A stretch of 64,000 bases of DNA, taken from positions 96,485 to 160,484 of the forward strand of contig MNCI01036217.1 of assembly GCA_015680685.1 (NCBI GenBank), in the 5' to 3' direction. The DNA comes from Gnetum montanum. Lineage: Eukaryota; Streptophyta; Gnetopsida; Gnetales; Gnetaceae. Below, in pieces: positions 23,643 to 35,954 of this stretch (the first letter of the stretch is position 1; every line of letters begins with the position of its first letter). The notes beneath the pieces are model-generated. The model had not been told where the DNA came from, made no database searches, and saw only the letters and a list, made by a program, of their open reading frames with translations. The position numbers were made by a program, and so were the translations under genes.

Positions 23643-24409
23643 TGTAACACCCCACCCTAGAGAGCATAGGATGATGCCTAGGATCAAGTAATCTTAGCAC
23701 AAAAGCATGATAACTAAAACCAATAATGTGCAAAATACATTATATCCAGGAAGGTCAAACAGTACAAAAATTTACTACCACACCAAAAACTAAACATACA
23801 TATCACTTTAGAGAAATGCATGTCTCTATCTACTAAAATACAAAAACACATAAATCTCATCATCATATATAGAAGAGTACAGAGAGTTTCATAAAAGGAT
23901 ACCTAGTCCACACTACTGTACATGAAAATATACATTAAACAAGCATTGAAGGCTTTTCCCCTCCTCTACTCTCTCTCTCTCTATGTTCATCTAGGCTCTT
24001 ATGCCTTTCACTTGTAATCAAATAAAGTCAGTACACAACTAAGTGGGAAGCCTTTACACTTCCCTTGCTAGATGGTCAACAGGTGCTATACCAGAGCAAA
24101 GGAGTGGGTATAAGGCAACCTACAACACTGTTAGTCTCATGCATGCTCAAAACAACACACATTGTATCACCCATAGAGCTAACATACTATCATACAAGCA
24201 TAGCCAGAGCCACAGCCCGACATCATCTATCATGCCCATGTCATCATACCCATGATATACCGTAAATAGTCCATGATCCACATAATAATAATCCAAATAA
24301 AACACCTATTCTCAATGATATGACTCACAAACCAATACTATCACATACATAGCCCATGTGGTTACTTGCATATCTATGCTCAGTGTAGCATGTGAAATGT
24401 TTCCATGAG
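23643..24409 (-). mobile_element. LTR-like sequence J, left part
   Basis: It starts TGTAACACCCC, a terminus typical of several plant gypsy LTRs, directly next to element C sequence. It contains no coding region. It continues beyond the inserted element G at 34017. The minus orientation is a guess from similarity of the right part to chromovirus-like LTRs. Bases 24405-24409 (ATGAG) are the left target duplication of G. Confidence 0.4.
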
Positions 24410-26215
24410 TGTACTGACCTAAATCATCAGTGTAAGGCTAAAAGGGAAAACAAACACTGAAAGATCGTTGGGCAGACATAATTGACCCTGCCTTCGCTTA
24501 AGGGCAAGCTGGAAAAGAAAACGAAGGTAGAGTTCCTTGGATGGTTTGCACGCAAATCAACCAAGGACTTCCCCGAGTGTAAACTACAACTTGCGCTGGG
24601 GTTATCATAATTAATCTTTCAAAACATAAACAGTGTGCATGAAATGTAAACAAAAACGTATGCAAAACTAGTATTGCAAATAGAACGTAAACTGAATGTA
24701 AAACAAAGTAAGCAATATAATGGCTAGCAAAATGAACTATATTGTATTGCTTAGAAAAGAAATGCACCAGTCAAAGCGTAGCTACACGTGTGGATGGTAG
24801 GTCAAGCACTAAGCCCCAGGGTGATGTGATGTGTTTCGAAAGTGCTTGGATGCTAGGAGCCAAGTCTGCCCAATCATCCAAGGATTGCTAGTCTGAGTTT
24901 CCTAAGACATCAACCTTCAAAATTGCTAACCTTTTTGCCCCCCGCAGTTTATGTGAATCGACAGGTTATTTATAGGGCTAGGCTGGGCTCGAGTGCAGAA
25001 TCCAAGAATTGAATCAATGGCTGGGAGATGAGAGGAAAGCAGATCAAGTGACACGTGTCCAATGGATAGTTGTATGTGAGTTGGACGTGTGTGGGCAAGC
25101 TACGTTCTAGACCAGGTACATTGTATCTTACAACATGCAACAACTCATTCAAGCCAAATCACACTCATGGCACACACAATTCAGAGTGTAAGAACCTAAC
25201 AAATGATAAATGATGAAAATTTACAATGAAATGACAATGTACAACAAGAGAAATCGGCTCTGGCTCGCTTGAAACTTCTGGATCTTTGAATTGACTGCTA
25301 TAGGATGTCGATTTGAGTGGTTCTGTGGCTGTTTGAGGTGTCTTCACCTAACAAAAACTTCCAGTGTGAGGTGATTTTGTCACATCGTGACCTCAGCATG
25401 CTCATGCTACACTCACGTTGCACTCACGCTACAACGTGTCCCCATCATGACCTCAGTGTGAGTGACTTGAAAGTGATGCATTTCACTCTAGATTTTGATT
25501 TTTGAAGCCTGATTCTTAAGTACAACAGTTGCCTATCTATGTCTGATCCTAAGAGTGATCTAAAATCTAGAATTTGAGCCTGGATGTGCCTTTTTTGGAG
25601 CCACTTTTGGCAGCTCACGCTGGACTCACACTACAACATGACCACAGCGTGAACTACAGTGTGACCACATCGTGAGCCACAAAAACTACCATTTTGGACT
25701 CAAAAATTGAAATTATGAAGGTTGAAGACTAAAGTTGTCAACAATGAACTTTGAGGGTGACTTTCTCTTTGGAAATCAAGTCATTTCGACTCAATTTTGA
25801 GGCTCCCAGAGTTGGTCACGTTGGACTCACGCTATAGCGTGTCCCCAGCATGACCACAGCGTGACCTGCAGCGTGTGTATGGAAGTGTGAATAGTTTGTC
25901 TCCAAATTTGAATTTCTAAATGCTGAAACCTGGAGTGGATATCAGTGGCCCTCAAGGATGGCTTGCACTCTCATATTTTAACCATAATTGACTTGGTTTG
26001 GAGGCTTCTAGGGTTGGTCACGCTAGACTCACGCTGCAGCGTGACCACAGCGTGCCCTATAGCGTGAGTGTGAAAATTGCAATTTCCAACATGTGTTGCC
26101 TAGGATAAGCCAGCGTGAGTGAGCTTGACTTAGTTAAATTTTTACCTCCCAAAGGTCAAGAGGGCTTTGAGTTGTTCTCTCTTCAAAGTGTTAGGCCAAA
26201 ATTAGTGGTGTTTCA
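24410..26215 (-). mobile_element. 3' LTR of element G
   Basis: Ends are TGTACTGACC and GTGTTTCA in plus orientation. A minus-strand TATA box (CTATAAATAA) is at 24975-24966. Four palindromic modules built from TCACGCTG/CAGCGTGA lie at about 25384-25465, 25611-25680, 25812-25880 and 26014-26072, in the U3 part. The polypurine tract at its right end marks it as the 3' LTR. Confidence 0.9.
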
Positions 26216-26230
26216 TTGTCCCCTCTTTGT
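26216..26230 (-). promoter_or_regulatory. Polypurine tract of element G
   Basis: On the minus strand, AAAGAGGGGACAA directly precedes the 3' LTR start TGAAACACC, as expected for the plus-strand primer. Confidence 0.8.
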
Positions 26231-28213
26231 TGATGTCTAGAGGAATCCACCCGAGAGGCATCGACAAAGAAGTGCAAAACACCATGAACAACCAAGCACA
26301 AAACATTATCCATCAGCCCTTGGCTAGACATCATCGCACTGTATTCAAAAGTACATGGGATCGGGGAAATGCAGTTTAAGATGCAAGGGGATTGGTTGTA
26401 ACTGGGAAAATCAAGAGTTGACCGAGGGATATGATTGTCATTGGGATTGTAAGATAAGAATGCTCTCATGTGAACAAGCTATGTCATTGGTCCTTGTCAA
26501 TAGCCAATTTTCAGCAAACTTGGAGCAAGGCATGGAGGGCGTGCATTCTTTGGAGAAATGGGACTCTTGCAGAGTGTTTACAGGGCCCATTGTAAATAGC
26601 CAAAACCACGCGATGATGTGCAACATAGTCTCTTTGAGACATGAGTGTAACTGTTTTCCAAGACAATTGCCTTCTCGCCTGGGGCTTGTATGAGAATAGC
26701 CAATAGTCTTTGGTTTATAATGCCAAAGGGGTCATGAAGACCTTTTCCATGTATTTTGCTCTTTGACCTTTTTGTTCTTTTTCTTTTTTTGTTTGTTTCT
26801 TCTATTCTTTTTGTTTATTTTTTTTTTCTTTTTGATGTTTTCTTTTTGGTCCTTTTGAAAGAGATTTCTTTCAGTGCTATGCTCATGCTCGAGCATTTTC
26901 ATTTTGCATCATGTACCATGTACTGTGTTCTGCATTGCAACTGCTTAGAGAGTCACAATGTGCAATAGTGTACCAACGATTTTTTCTTTTGGGAAGTGCA
27001 TCAAGGGGGGTGTAATTGAATAGGGTAATGGGAACATGATGGAGAAAAGGGGGATGTATCACAATTAGGGAATGTACTTATGAATGGATTGATTAACCCA
27101 GTTGTGAGCATTAGGAAGAATGTGATACTTTGTCGTCATGATGAAGTGCATCCATGTACGAGTGCCTTAGGCATGTCATCCTGCAAACACAACTCCAAGA
27201 AGACAAGAAAAAACACAAATGAAACAGTTAACTAAGCACTTTAAACTTGAAAAAAAAAACCAAGGAGATGGAGCCACCATGTGTAATTTCAAAGAAAACA
27301 GGATCATGAATAGCATTAGCTTCATCAAGTTCCATGAAACAAATTGTGTAGCAAGTTTTTGTGAGACAATCGCCTTCCCACCCGAGGCTTGCATGGGAAG
27401 AGCCAATTGCAACAATAGATCTTTTCAAGTATTGCCTGGTCATCGATGATGTCGCCAATTTATAGTCTTAGCAGACTGTTGCAGGTTAGTTTCATGTCGT
27501 AACCCCTTGGATGATGCCAGTTTAGCATCGTAGTGGCTGATGCATTGCTAGTTTATAGTCATAGTGTACTGTGAAGAGGCAAACCAGTTTATAGTCTTAG
27601 TGGACTCTACATACTAGTTTTATGTCATGGTAGATGGATGTGGCAATTTAGTGTCATACTGGACAGAGCTCTGTGGTGCCATTTTACTATCATGACTCCA
27701 GGACATTCTATGGTGCCAGTTTTCAAGTCATAGCCCTAGGATGTTCTGTGGTATCAGTTTTAAGTCATGATGCCATGACTATTCTATGATATCAGTTTTA
27801 AGTCATTATGCTAGGACTGTCTGTGCCAGTTTATAGTAATAGCGGACTGTCTGTGCTTACCTTGCTTGTGTAAGGTGTGATGTTGCATGCATGGTCATGC
27901 TATGTGTCTGCAAGATCCTACAAAGATCAACTAGGAAGAAAACAACATCAAGTGACACCTGTTTTACATAGAGTTGAAATGTATGAATGAAAGAAAAGTA
28001 ATGTCAAAAGTGATAGTTTTAGGTCGTTCTGGGCTGTATGCTAGTTTAAGGCCTTTTCAAGCCATGTGTTTTTATAGTTTTATGTTTTTATGTTTGATGT
28101 TTTTCAAATGCAATGTGTAAACTAAGTTAACGAATGTGTAAACAAAGCAAAATGTGTGATCTAAGTGAGCAGGCAAAATGTAAACGCATAGGCTAGTGCA
28201 ATGTAAACAAAAG
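26231..28213 (-). other. Non-coding region of element G downstream of protease
   Basis: The place where pol would lie shows no RT, RNase H or integrase motif on either strand. It contains a T-rich stretch (26750-26870), a degenerate duplicated block (around 26640-26700 and 27345-27420, both with GGCTTG(T/C)ATG(A/G)GAA) and a minisatellite (27450-27860). Confidence 0.6.
27450..27860. repeat. Minisatellite in element G
   Basis: About ten imperfect units of 40-50 bp are built around CCAGTTTATAGTC-TAG-GGAC (for example near 27593, 27711, 27751, 27826). Related single units occur at 28028-28055 and as two copies at 29545-29600 inside the gag-protease region. Confidence 0.7.
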
Positions 28214-29170
28214 TCAAAAATGCATGGCAAAGGGTAGACAAGCACCTGCATTTTTGGCCAAGGGAAAGTCTTGGTCATGTAGTTTCTTCTTAACCAGGCA
28301 TGGATTAGGGAGCATGCAAGGTTTAGGATCCTCTGGGGGGTTGTTGGCTTCAACCACTCGTTCGGGTGTGTTGGCCTTAGGCGTTGCGTTGGTTGTTATA
28401 GGTGTACCACCAAGAAACTCTTCTTCCAAAACTTGTGCCATGTCTATGTCGTGGATAGTCGAAGAGGAAGCATTATCACCATGGATGATAACTTGACCAC
28501 CTTCGTATGGAAGGTGGATTTCTTGGTAGATGATAGAGGAGATGGCCCTTTGTTGGGCTAGCCAAGGCCTACCTAGAATCATGTTGAAACCACGCATCTC
28601 CTCTGTGATGGTGAAACCTTCACTAGTGGGAATTGCTCTCCTGCCACCAAGGCTAAGTTGATTGTACCCATGACTATGACATGTGATTCGTTGAAGGATT
28701 TTAGACACATGGTTTTGGTTACCCTGATTTCATCTACCAGGCCTAGCTTGTCGATGATGGAGTACAAGACTACGTTTGTTGCTACACCATCATCAACATG
28801 AACTCTGCGGATGGTACACTATCCAACACGAATGCTAATGGATAGTGGAGCTGTAGTAACCTCCCCTCGTGCGGGGTTGACTTTGACTGCATCATCGCGG
28901 AAGGCTAAGGTTGTTGAACTTGATTCTTGTGGTGTGGAAGGCAACATTGTTGCATGGATGGATGCCTCATTTTCAGGGATGTCCTCCGTAATAGGAATGG
29001 AGGCCAAGACCTAGGCCAATGCTTGGCAATGAGCAGGTGAGGTCTTGACCAGGTCGTACAAGCTTAACGTTGTGTTCTTTTGCTTGAGCATTTTTTTTTA
29101 CCTGGTTTAGTGCAGCTACGAAGTCCTTGTCATTAGCCGTTTTGTTGGCGTTGACTTCCTCCATGTAGTT
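28214..29170 (-). pseudogene. Protease region of element G, decayed
   Basis: Minus strand. The retropepsin-like block is VHVDDGVATNVVLYSIIDKL (about 28803-28740), where the catalytic Asp-Ser/Thr-Gly appears as Asp-Asp-Gly, followed by MNLVLGRPWLAQ-type sequence (MILGRPWLAQQRAISS, about 28588-28535) typical of the C-terminal end of plant gypsy proteases. It is joined to gag upstream through frame changes near 29010 and 28640. It ends at a stop at 28214 with no RT after it. This would have processed Gag; the changed active-site triad and the frame changes make it inactive. Confidence 0.7.
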
Positions 29171-29419
29171 TGAGAGACAAATCTCTTGCGGAGGGGACTT
29201 GGGCTTGGTTTGCTTGACTTGTTTGGGGGTAGTGGCCCTAGTGTTTGGTTATTGCTTACTAGTCGTGGCCTTTGCTTTGACCATGGGGGTTGCGATGTGC
29301 TCGTTTACCCTCTTACATTGCCATTTGGTGGGCCTGCCTAGGTTACTACTGGGGTTAACCCTTAAAGGAGGAGGGATCGAGATGTTGCCCACTGTTGGGC
29401 TTTAGGTAGGTCAGGGGTC

Positions 29420-31472
29420 ACCACATTATGGCACCCTTATGATAAAGGGTGGCTTAGGAGTTGTTGTAGGGATTTTTGTATGACTAACTTGTTGTGGCAC
29501 CTTGATGATGAAAGGTTGTTTGGCGGTTGTTGTTACTGCATCATGCCAGTTTAACATCTTAGTAGACGAATCCTGCTAGTTTAACATCTTAGTAGACGAT
29601 TGCTGTGGAGCCTTGGCCAGAAAGGGTCTTGTGGGTACCTGAGGTGGCACTTTGATAACAAAGGGAGGCTTCTTGTTCATGGAGGCTGAGGGAATCCTTG
29701 CCTTGCTGGGAGGCACATGGATCACAAAAAGTTGTTGCACAGGTTTGGGCTTGCCACCAATGCTAATTGAGTTTATGACATAGGAGGCATCATCTGTGTT
29801 GGATTGACTTGCTATGTCAATCACTAGTTGGCCTTGCTCTATCATCCTCTGCAGGTCATCTTGTAAAGCATGACAATTGTCTGTACTGTGACCAGCCATT
29901 TGATGGTAATGGTAGTATTGGTCCAATTTAAAATGTTGTGGGACCAGGGGGCTAATTTTGTACTACTAAGGTGGGGTTCCTTAGTAGCTCACAGTACTTG
30001 TCATGTTTTTGGTAGGTAATCTCTGATACGTGTTTGTGTTGGATTTTCCTAGCTTTCAAGAGTTGCTCTAATAGTTGAGAGGTTTACATCAGCAGTGGTG
30101 TATACTTTGAGCAGTCCTTGCACTGAAAGTTGGATCTTGGGGTGGCCCCTGCCAATGTAGGTGAGTTGAAGCCAAAGTTGGCAGCTTTGTCAGCTGGGGC
30201 TTTACGTTACTTAGCTATTGGACCCCAGTTGGTTGATCTTGTGCTTGCAGCCACCATTGCCATTGTTGTGTTTTGCTTGCGAGCATTTTGGTTTCTGTAG
30301 GCCACGTAACCTAGGTCATTGCTTGATTGCGCTACCTCCTCTATGCTTTTGATTTGTGCAAATGCTTGACTCAAAGTATGAGCACTCAAATAATAGAGTT
30401 TTGACTTAACGAAGTCATTCACAGCGGCTTTAAAAATGGTGAGCAAGTATCTCTCAGGGATGGGCTTGTGGAGTTCATTCAGGGCTGCGCTCCACCTTTG
30501 GGTGAATTTTTGCACTAGGTCTGAAGGTGCTTGTTTAATCTGAATCAAGCTATCTAGAGTGGCTTTAGGTTTTAGATTATACTCAAAATAGGTAACAAAT
30601 TGATGTAAAAAATCCTCCAGAGAGGATATAGAGTTACGAGGTAAGGTTCAATACCAGTCTAAGGCTTTTCCTGTCAGGGACATAGCAAAAACATGTAGAA
30701 TTGCATAAGTCCAAGCTTGAAGCAATAGACACTCTAGTCAAAATGTCACGAGATGGGTGTTTGGATCTCCCTCTCCATTGTACCTGGTTAGTTGAGGTAA
30801 TGGGATTTCTTTTGGCAAGGTCAATGGTGGAGCTAAAGGGTGGATTGGGTCATCTTGGTAGAAATCCAACACCTTGATTTCCTTAGTGTTTGCAATTTTA
30901 AGGTGTTTTACCTCTTCAGTTAACAAGTGCATCATTTTCTTTGTGTCTACCCATTCTTGGTCGGTAGGCAGACCAGTGCATTGAGCGGGTTGTGATTGAT
31001 AGTAATTTGATTGTTGCATTGTTTGTGGAAAGTGAGTCTGTTGGATTGTCGGATGTTGTTGTGGTGGAGCAACATTCAGAGATGGGATCTTAGGGTGTGG
31101 TATGTTGTAGTAAGTTGTTTGGTGCTACTGAATAGTTGGTGAAACCCACTGCCTAGCCATAGGCTGTGAGGTGATCCCCTGAATATGTTGTGCTAAAGTA
31201 GTTAGAGGGGCCCCATGGGTTTGTATTTGTGGTATGTAATGGGTGGATGTGGAAGCTGGTACTTCTTGTTGAGAAGCTAGTCCTCGAGTGTATGCAGATG
31301 AAGGAGGAAGCATAGTTTCTCCCAGGAAAGGTTGAAGTAATGGGTTTATATGGGTGTGAGGACTAACAGTATGGTATGAGTCCCCATGCTCAGATTGGGT
31401 GGCAAAGTCATCTTCCTCATCTCCACTCTGAGGCTCTATTAGAGGTGGTTATGAGGCTTGACTCCTTGCCAT
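29420..31472 (-). pseudogene. gag: gag of element G, decayed
   Basis: Minus strand, ATG at 31472. Pro/Gln/Ser-rich N-terminus, then a helical segment and the gag domain start LPQLTRYNGEGDPNTHLVTF (about 30797-30738), core VQKFTQRWSAALNELHKPIP (about 30517) and KAAVNDFVKSKLYYL. The nucleic-acid-binding motif YYHYHQMAGHSTDNCHAL is near 29917-29864; it is the H-x-x-x-G-H-x-x-x-x-C pattern seen in Tat-like gags. There are stops and a frame change between 30200 and 29930. The downstream part (29600-29420) holds minisatellite units. Confidence 0.8.
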
Positions 31473-31689
31473 GAGAAGCTAAGAGATAAGTTGATGGTGG
31501 GGCTCAGAGAGGGGGATTATGTCAAATGCTATGGGAGTGAACTCAAGACCTCCCTTGTAGATGAGCTCATAGTGTCACTTTGCCTCTCTTTCCATGCAAT
31601 CAATAGGCAAGTTGGCTTGGATTTTCACACAAATGAAGTTATATTGTTTAGGTGTGAGGATGTGGGAAGATTCCATGATAGAGTGTCCA

Positions 31690-32110
31690 ATCTGACAATG
31701 CACAATGTGTGCAGCATGTGTAGCGTGACCAGCCTACAGTGTGTGCAGTGTGTGTAGCTTGTAGCGTGTGCAACGTGACTAACCTGCAGCATGTGCAACA
31801 TGACTAGCCTACAGCATGTGCAGCATGTGTACCTTGAAGCATGTTCAACGTGACTAACCTATAGTGTGTGCAACATGACTAGCTTGCAGTGTGTGCCGCG
31901 TGAGTGACTCGACTTATCAGCGTGAGCAAGCTGTGCAGCATGAGTAGTTGGCATAGCATGAGTAAGCTTAGCGTTTTTGATAGGGTTCAGCATGAGCAAG
32001 CTCAACATGTGTGATAGGGTTCAGCGTGAGCAAGCTTAGTGTGAGTGAATCTCTACATGAGAGACCTCAGCGTGAGTGAGGGCTCAACGTGAGTAAGCCA
32101 AGTTGGGCTT
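31690..32110. repeat. GCGTG-rich tandem array in the leader of element G
   Basis: About 420 bases of irregular short repeats of GTGTGCAGCGTGACTAGCC type, then CAGCGTGAGCAAGCT type. It lies between the priming site and gag on the minus strand. The core CAGCGTGA is the same as in the four palindromic modules of each G LTR. Confidence 0.75.
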
Positions 32111-32188
32111 TAGTTTTAGCACTTGATCTTTGCAGTGTTTAACAGGTAACATGATAAGCGTTTTAATTAAATGGAAACCAAGTTCCGA

Positions 32189-32204
32189 CCTCCTTCTAGC
32201 ACCA
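32189..32204 (-). promoter_or_regulatory. Primer binding site of element G
   Basis: On the minus strand TGGTGCTAGAAGGAGG begins six bases after the 5' LTR. Placement and the TGG start fit a tRNA priming site; I do not assign the tRNA. Confidence 0.65.
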
Positions 32205-32210
32205 ATATAC

Positions 32211-34016
32211 TGTACTAACCTAAATTTTCGGTGTAAGGATGGAAGGGAAAACAAACACTAGAAGATTGTCGGGTAGACACAGTTGACCCTACCTTCACCT
32301 AAGGGTAAGCTGGAAAAGAAAACGAAGGCAAAGTGCCTTGGATGGTCTGCACGCAAATCAACCAAGGACTTCCCCAAGCGTAAACTATGGCTTGCACTAG
32401 GGTTATCATAACTGATGTTTTAAACTATAAACAATGCACATGAAATGTAAACAGAAACGTATGTAGAACTGGTATTGCAAACAAAATGTAAACTGAATGT
32501 AAAATAGAGTAAGCAATATAATGGTTGGCAAAATGAACTGTATTGTATTGCTTAGAAAAGATGTGCACCGATCAAAGCATAGTTGCACGTGTGGATGGCA
32601 GGTCAAGCGCTAAGCCCCAGGGTGATGTGATGTGTTTCAAAAGTGCTTGGATGCTAGGAGTCAAGTGTGCTTGAGCGCCCAAGGATTGTTGGTCTGAGTT
32701 TCCTAAGCCGTCAACGTTCAAAATTGCCAACCTTTTTGAGCCCTGTGGTTTATGTGAATTGACAGGGTATTTATAAGGTTGGGCCAGGCTCGGGTGTGGA
32801 ATCTAAGAATTGAATCAATGGCTAGGAGATGAGAGGAAATTGAATCAAGTGACACGTGTCCAATGGACAGCTGTATGTGAGTTGGACGTGTGTGGGCAAG
32901 CTACGTTCTGGACCAGGTACATTGTATCTTACAACATGCGATAACTCATTCAAGCTAGCTCACACTCATGGCACATACAATTCAGAGTGTAAGAACCTGA
33001 CAAATGATAAATGATGAAAATTTACAATGAAATGACAATGTACAACAAGAGAAATCGACTTTGGCTCACTTGAAACTTCTGGATCTTTGAATTGACTACT
33101 ACAGGATGTCGATTTGAGTGGTTTTGTGGCTGTTTGAGGTGTCTTCGCCTGACAAGAACTTCTAGCATGAGCTGATTTTATCATAGCATGACCTCAGCGT
33201 GCGCATGCTACACTCACGCTGCACTCATGTTGCAGCGTGTCCCCACCGTGACCTCAATGTGAGTGACTTGAAAGTGATGCATTTCACTATAAATTTTGAT
33301 TTTTGAAGCCTGATTCTTGAGTACAACAGTTGCCTATCTATGTCTGACCCTGAGAGTAATCTAAAATCTAGAATTTGAGCCTGGATGTGCCTTTTTTGGA
33401 GACACTTTTGGTAGCTCACGCTGGACTCACACTGCAGCGTCACAACAGCATGAGTTGCAGCGTGACCACAGCATGAGCCATAAAAATTGCCATTTTGGAC
33501 TTAAAAACTGAAATTCTGAAGGCTAAAGGCTGAATTTATCAACAATGAACTTTCAGGGTGACTTTCTCTTTGGAAATCAAGTCATTTCGACTCATTTTTG
33601 ACGCTCCCAAAGTTGGTCGTGCTGGACTCATGCTGCAGTGTGTCCCCAACGTGACCACAGTGTGACCTACAGTGTGTGTGTGGAAGTGTGAACAGTTTGT
33701 CTCCAAATTTGAATGTTTGAATGTTGAAAACTAGAGTGGATATCAGTGGCCCTCAAGGATGGCTTGCACTCTCAAATTTTGACCATTTATTACCTGGTTT
33801 GGAGGCTTCTAGGGTTGGTCACGCTGGACTGACACTGTAGCATGACCACAGCATGCTCTACAGTGTGAGTGTGAAAATTACAATTTCCAACGTGTGTTGC
33901 CTAGGATAAGCCAGTGTGAGTGAGCTTGACTTAGTTAAATTTTTGCCTCCAAAAGGTCAAGAGGGCTTTGAGTTGTTCTCTCTTCAAAGTGTTAGGCTGA
34001 AATTAGTGGTGTTTCA
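32211..34016 (-). mobile_element. 5' LTR of element G
   Basis: 1806 bp, same length as the partner. Minus-strand TATA box CTTATAAATA at 32777-32768. Palindromic modules at about 33190-33265, 33413-33480, 33613-33680 and 33817-33872. Followed on its right by ATGAG (34017-34021), identical to the left flank of the element. Confidence 0.9.
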
Positions 34017-35275
34017 ATGAGTACTCATACCAGCCATTGCTCACAAGTCTTTTATTAGTCTTTTACTTATCCAACTAGTGCTAAGGTCCATCAACATGTG
34101 ACCCGTAACCACTAGCCTTCTAAAGCACTGGCGATAGGGATGAACACACCTATGTCATGGACCAGTTGTAGGGACGAACGCACCTATGCTCTCCCACTCT
34201 CAGGATGAGACCTGAGATAGGAGCCTCACCGATGCACCACAGTGGGGTCAATCCATACTACCTCCAAGGTGCCTCATCATTAACTAGTCCACACCCTCAT
34301 GCTAGCACCACCCACCAATGACCATCACAAGTTTTTTCATGGAAACATATACATCTTTTGGCTAGCTTAAGCCAACACATGTCATAAGCACAACACATCC
34401 AAACAACATAATTGCACATATCCACCCTTAACAATTACAGTCATTCCATGAAAATAATACCACGATGCAATAGAACAACATTAAGACCTCAATATGACAA
34501 AACAATATCATAATCCTTAAGAGACATGTACTTCCATACAAATGACCACTAGAATAACCTTCAACATGATATATGCCTGAAGAGAAAACTAATCCCACAA
34601 TTAAAAAGTACTTTCCAAAATGATCCCAACGATACTAATTTTACCTAAATCGGACTCCTGGAAGCAAAGTTATGCGTGTTCAAATTTTTCTTTATAAACT
34701 AATATTTAAATAATATTTAATTACCACCTCGAAGGATTGGAACTTCCAAAAAATGCTTGCACCACAATAGATCCTAAAAATAAAATATTCCTATCATACC
34801 AATCTCATCAACATCACATATCATATTCCACAAGTCCACATCATACCATACATCCCATATATATTAATAAACAATTCCTAACCAAAATTGTACAATTTTG
34901 GGAAATATGCAAAATAACATGCCTAAGCTTAGCACCATCGCATATGATCATATACACTAATCTAGCACCAAAATATAGGGAAAAGGTAAAGACAACCCAA
35001 CAATTCAAATTGTTGGGGTAGAAAGGCCAAAATAAGGAGAAAATCCTCAAAAATCTGATAGGACTCCATTTTTCTCCCAACAAGTTTTGCACCCATGTAG
35101 ACATAACTGCAGTTCAAAACAAGCAAAAAGTGTTCACAAGGCTCAGAATCTAGAAAAGAAGAGAGCAAAAAGAAAAATGGAAGAAAATAGACTCCTATGC
35201 ATTTCTATTTCTGTATACTAAAATACAAAGAAAAAAAAACAAAAATCTGAGTGTGATGATGAAAAAAAGGTAGTG
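34017..35275 (-). mobile_element. LTR-like sequence J, right part
   Basis: Non-coding. It contains, on the minus strand, a stretch like ATAACTTTGCTTCCAGGAGT (near 34672), a phrase common in chromovirus (Tekay/Del-like) LTRs as I remember them, and CATGGGTGCAAAACTTG. No internal region is attached, so J may be a solo LTR; its right end near 35275 is only approximate and no clean target duplication was found (AGAAT on the left, AAAAT a weak candidate on the right). Confidence 0.4.
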
Positions 35276-35954
35276 GTCTCTTATTGCTTTATTTTCTTTT
35301 TAATTTATTTTTTTCTTTTTTCACAGGAACAAAATCATGTAAAGACATGCTTCCTTTTATGGTTGACAATAGGAATGATGATATACCAATGAAGAATCAT
35401 AGAACTCTAGAAGAAAGTTAAGATAAGAACATATCAAATTTGCTTGAGGTCACACCCATTTCCATTCCCACTTGATCCTCTCTCAGTTCATTGGGTAATA
35501 GGATCACACATTACTTTTTAGTTTTGATGTGAAAGAACCTTCATGATTTCATGATGCACACTCCATATGGAATAGATTGAATGGATGGATGTCATGAAAT
35601 GACTACCTCATACTACTAGAACTGATAGCTTTTTAGTAAAAAATATAATCCAAGGACAAATTTGGCCTTTTCTAAATCGATCATAACTTTAGTAGCTACA
35701 TTTAGTAATTTCCAAAATTTGCAGTAGCAATGAAACAAAATTTAATATTTCAAATGAGATTGCATGAAAATGACAAGAAAATAATAAGAGAATAACAAAG
35801 AAAAGAAAAATATATAAAATCATCAATAAAAGAATAAAAAAATAAAAAATGTACTAAGAATGTTGCAAAATAAAAAAAGGAGAAAAACATTTTATCCTCA
35901 TCAAGATTTATTCGTATCTCCCCCACAACTAAGTTGAAAGAAAGAGACTCAAAA
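35276..35954 (-). other. Post-pol T-rich spacer of element K
   Basis: On the minus strand it aligns with the spacer after pol in element E: GTTGTGGGGGAGAT at the start, A/T-rich oligomers, then GGTGTGACCTCAAGCAAATT (matching GGTGTGACTTCAAGGGAACT near 54477). It is cut by J on its left. Confidence 0.6.

Larger units (their letters stand above)
24410..34016 (-). mobile_element. Element G: complete non-autonomous gypsy element with gag and protease only
   Basis: This 9.6-kb minus-strand element has two LTRs of exactly 1806 bp and a perfect target duplication ATGAG (24405-24409 and 34017-34021). Going 5' to 3' on the minus strand it has the LTR, priming site, repeat-rich leader (32110-31690), gag, protease, about 2 kb of non-coding DNA, polypurine tract and LTR. 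No reverse transcriptase, RNase H or integrase is recognisable. The gag type resembles Tat-like gypsy elements. Sampled LTR stretches differ by about 4 to 16 percent, mostly transitions, so the insertion is not recent. It sits inside sequence J. Confidence 0.85.

Noticed and set aside
25384-26072. Regularly spaced repeats in the G LTR looking like a CRISPR or satellite array
   Set aside because: The modules are imperfect, internally palindromic, lie inside an LTR and recur at the same places in the partner LTR; the genome is a plant.
26756-26968. Small membrane protein suggested by a Phe/Leu/Val-rich open frame
   Set aside because: The composition follows from a T-rich stretch in the non-coding part of element G; no conserved homologue in the window.
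28224-29405. Several plus-strand open frames of 60-90 codons with hydrophobic residues
   Set aside because: They are shadows of the minus-strand gag-protease of element G, which has clear family motifs.
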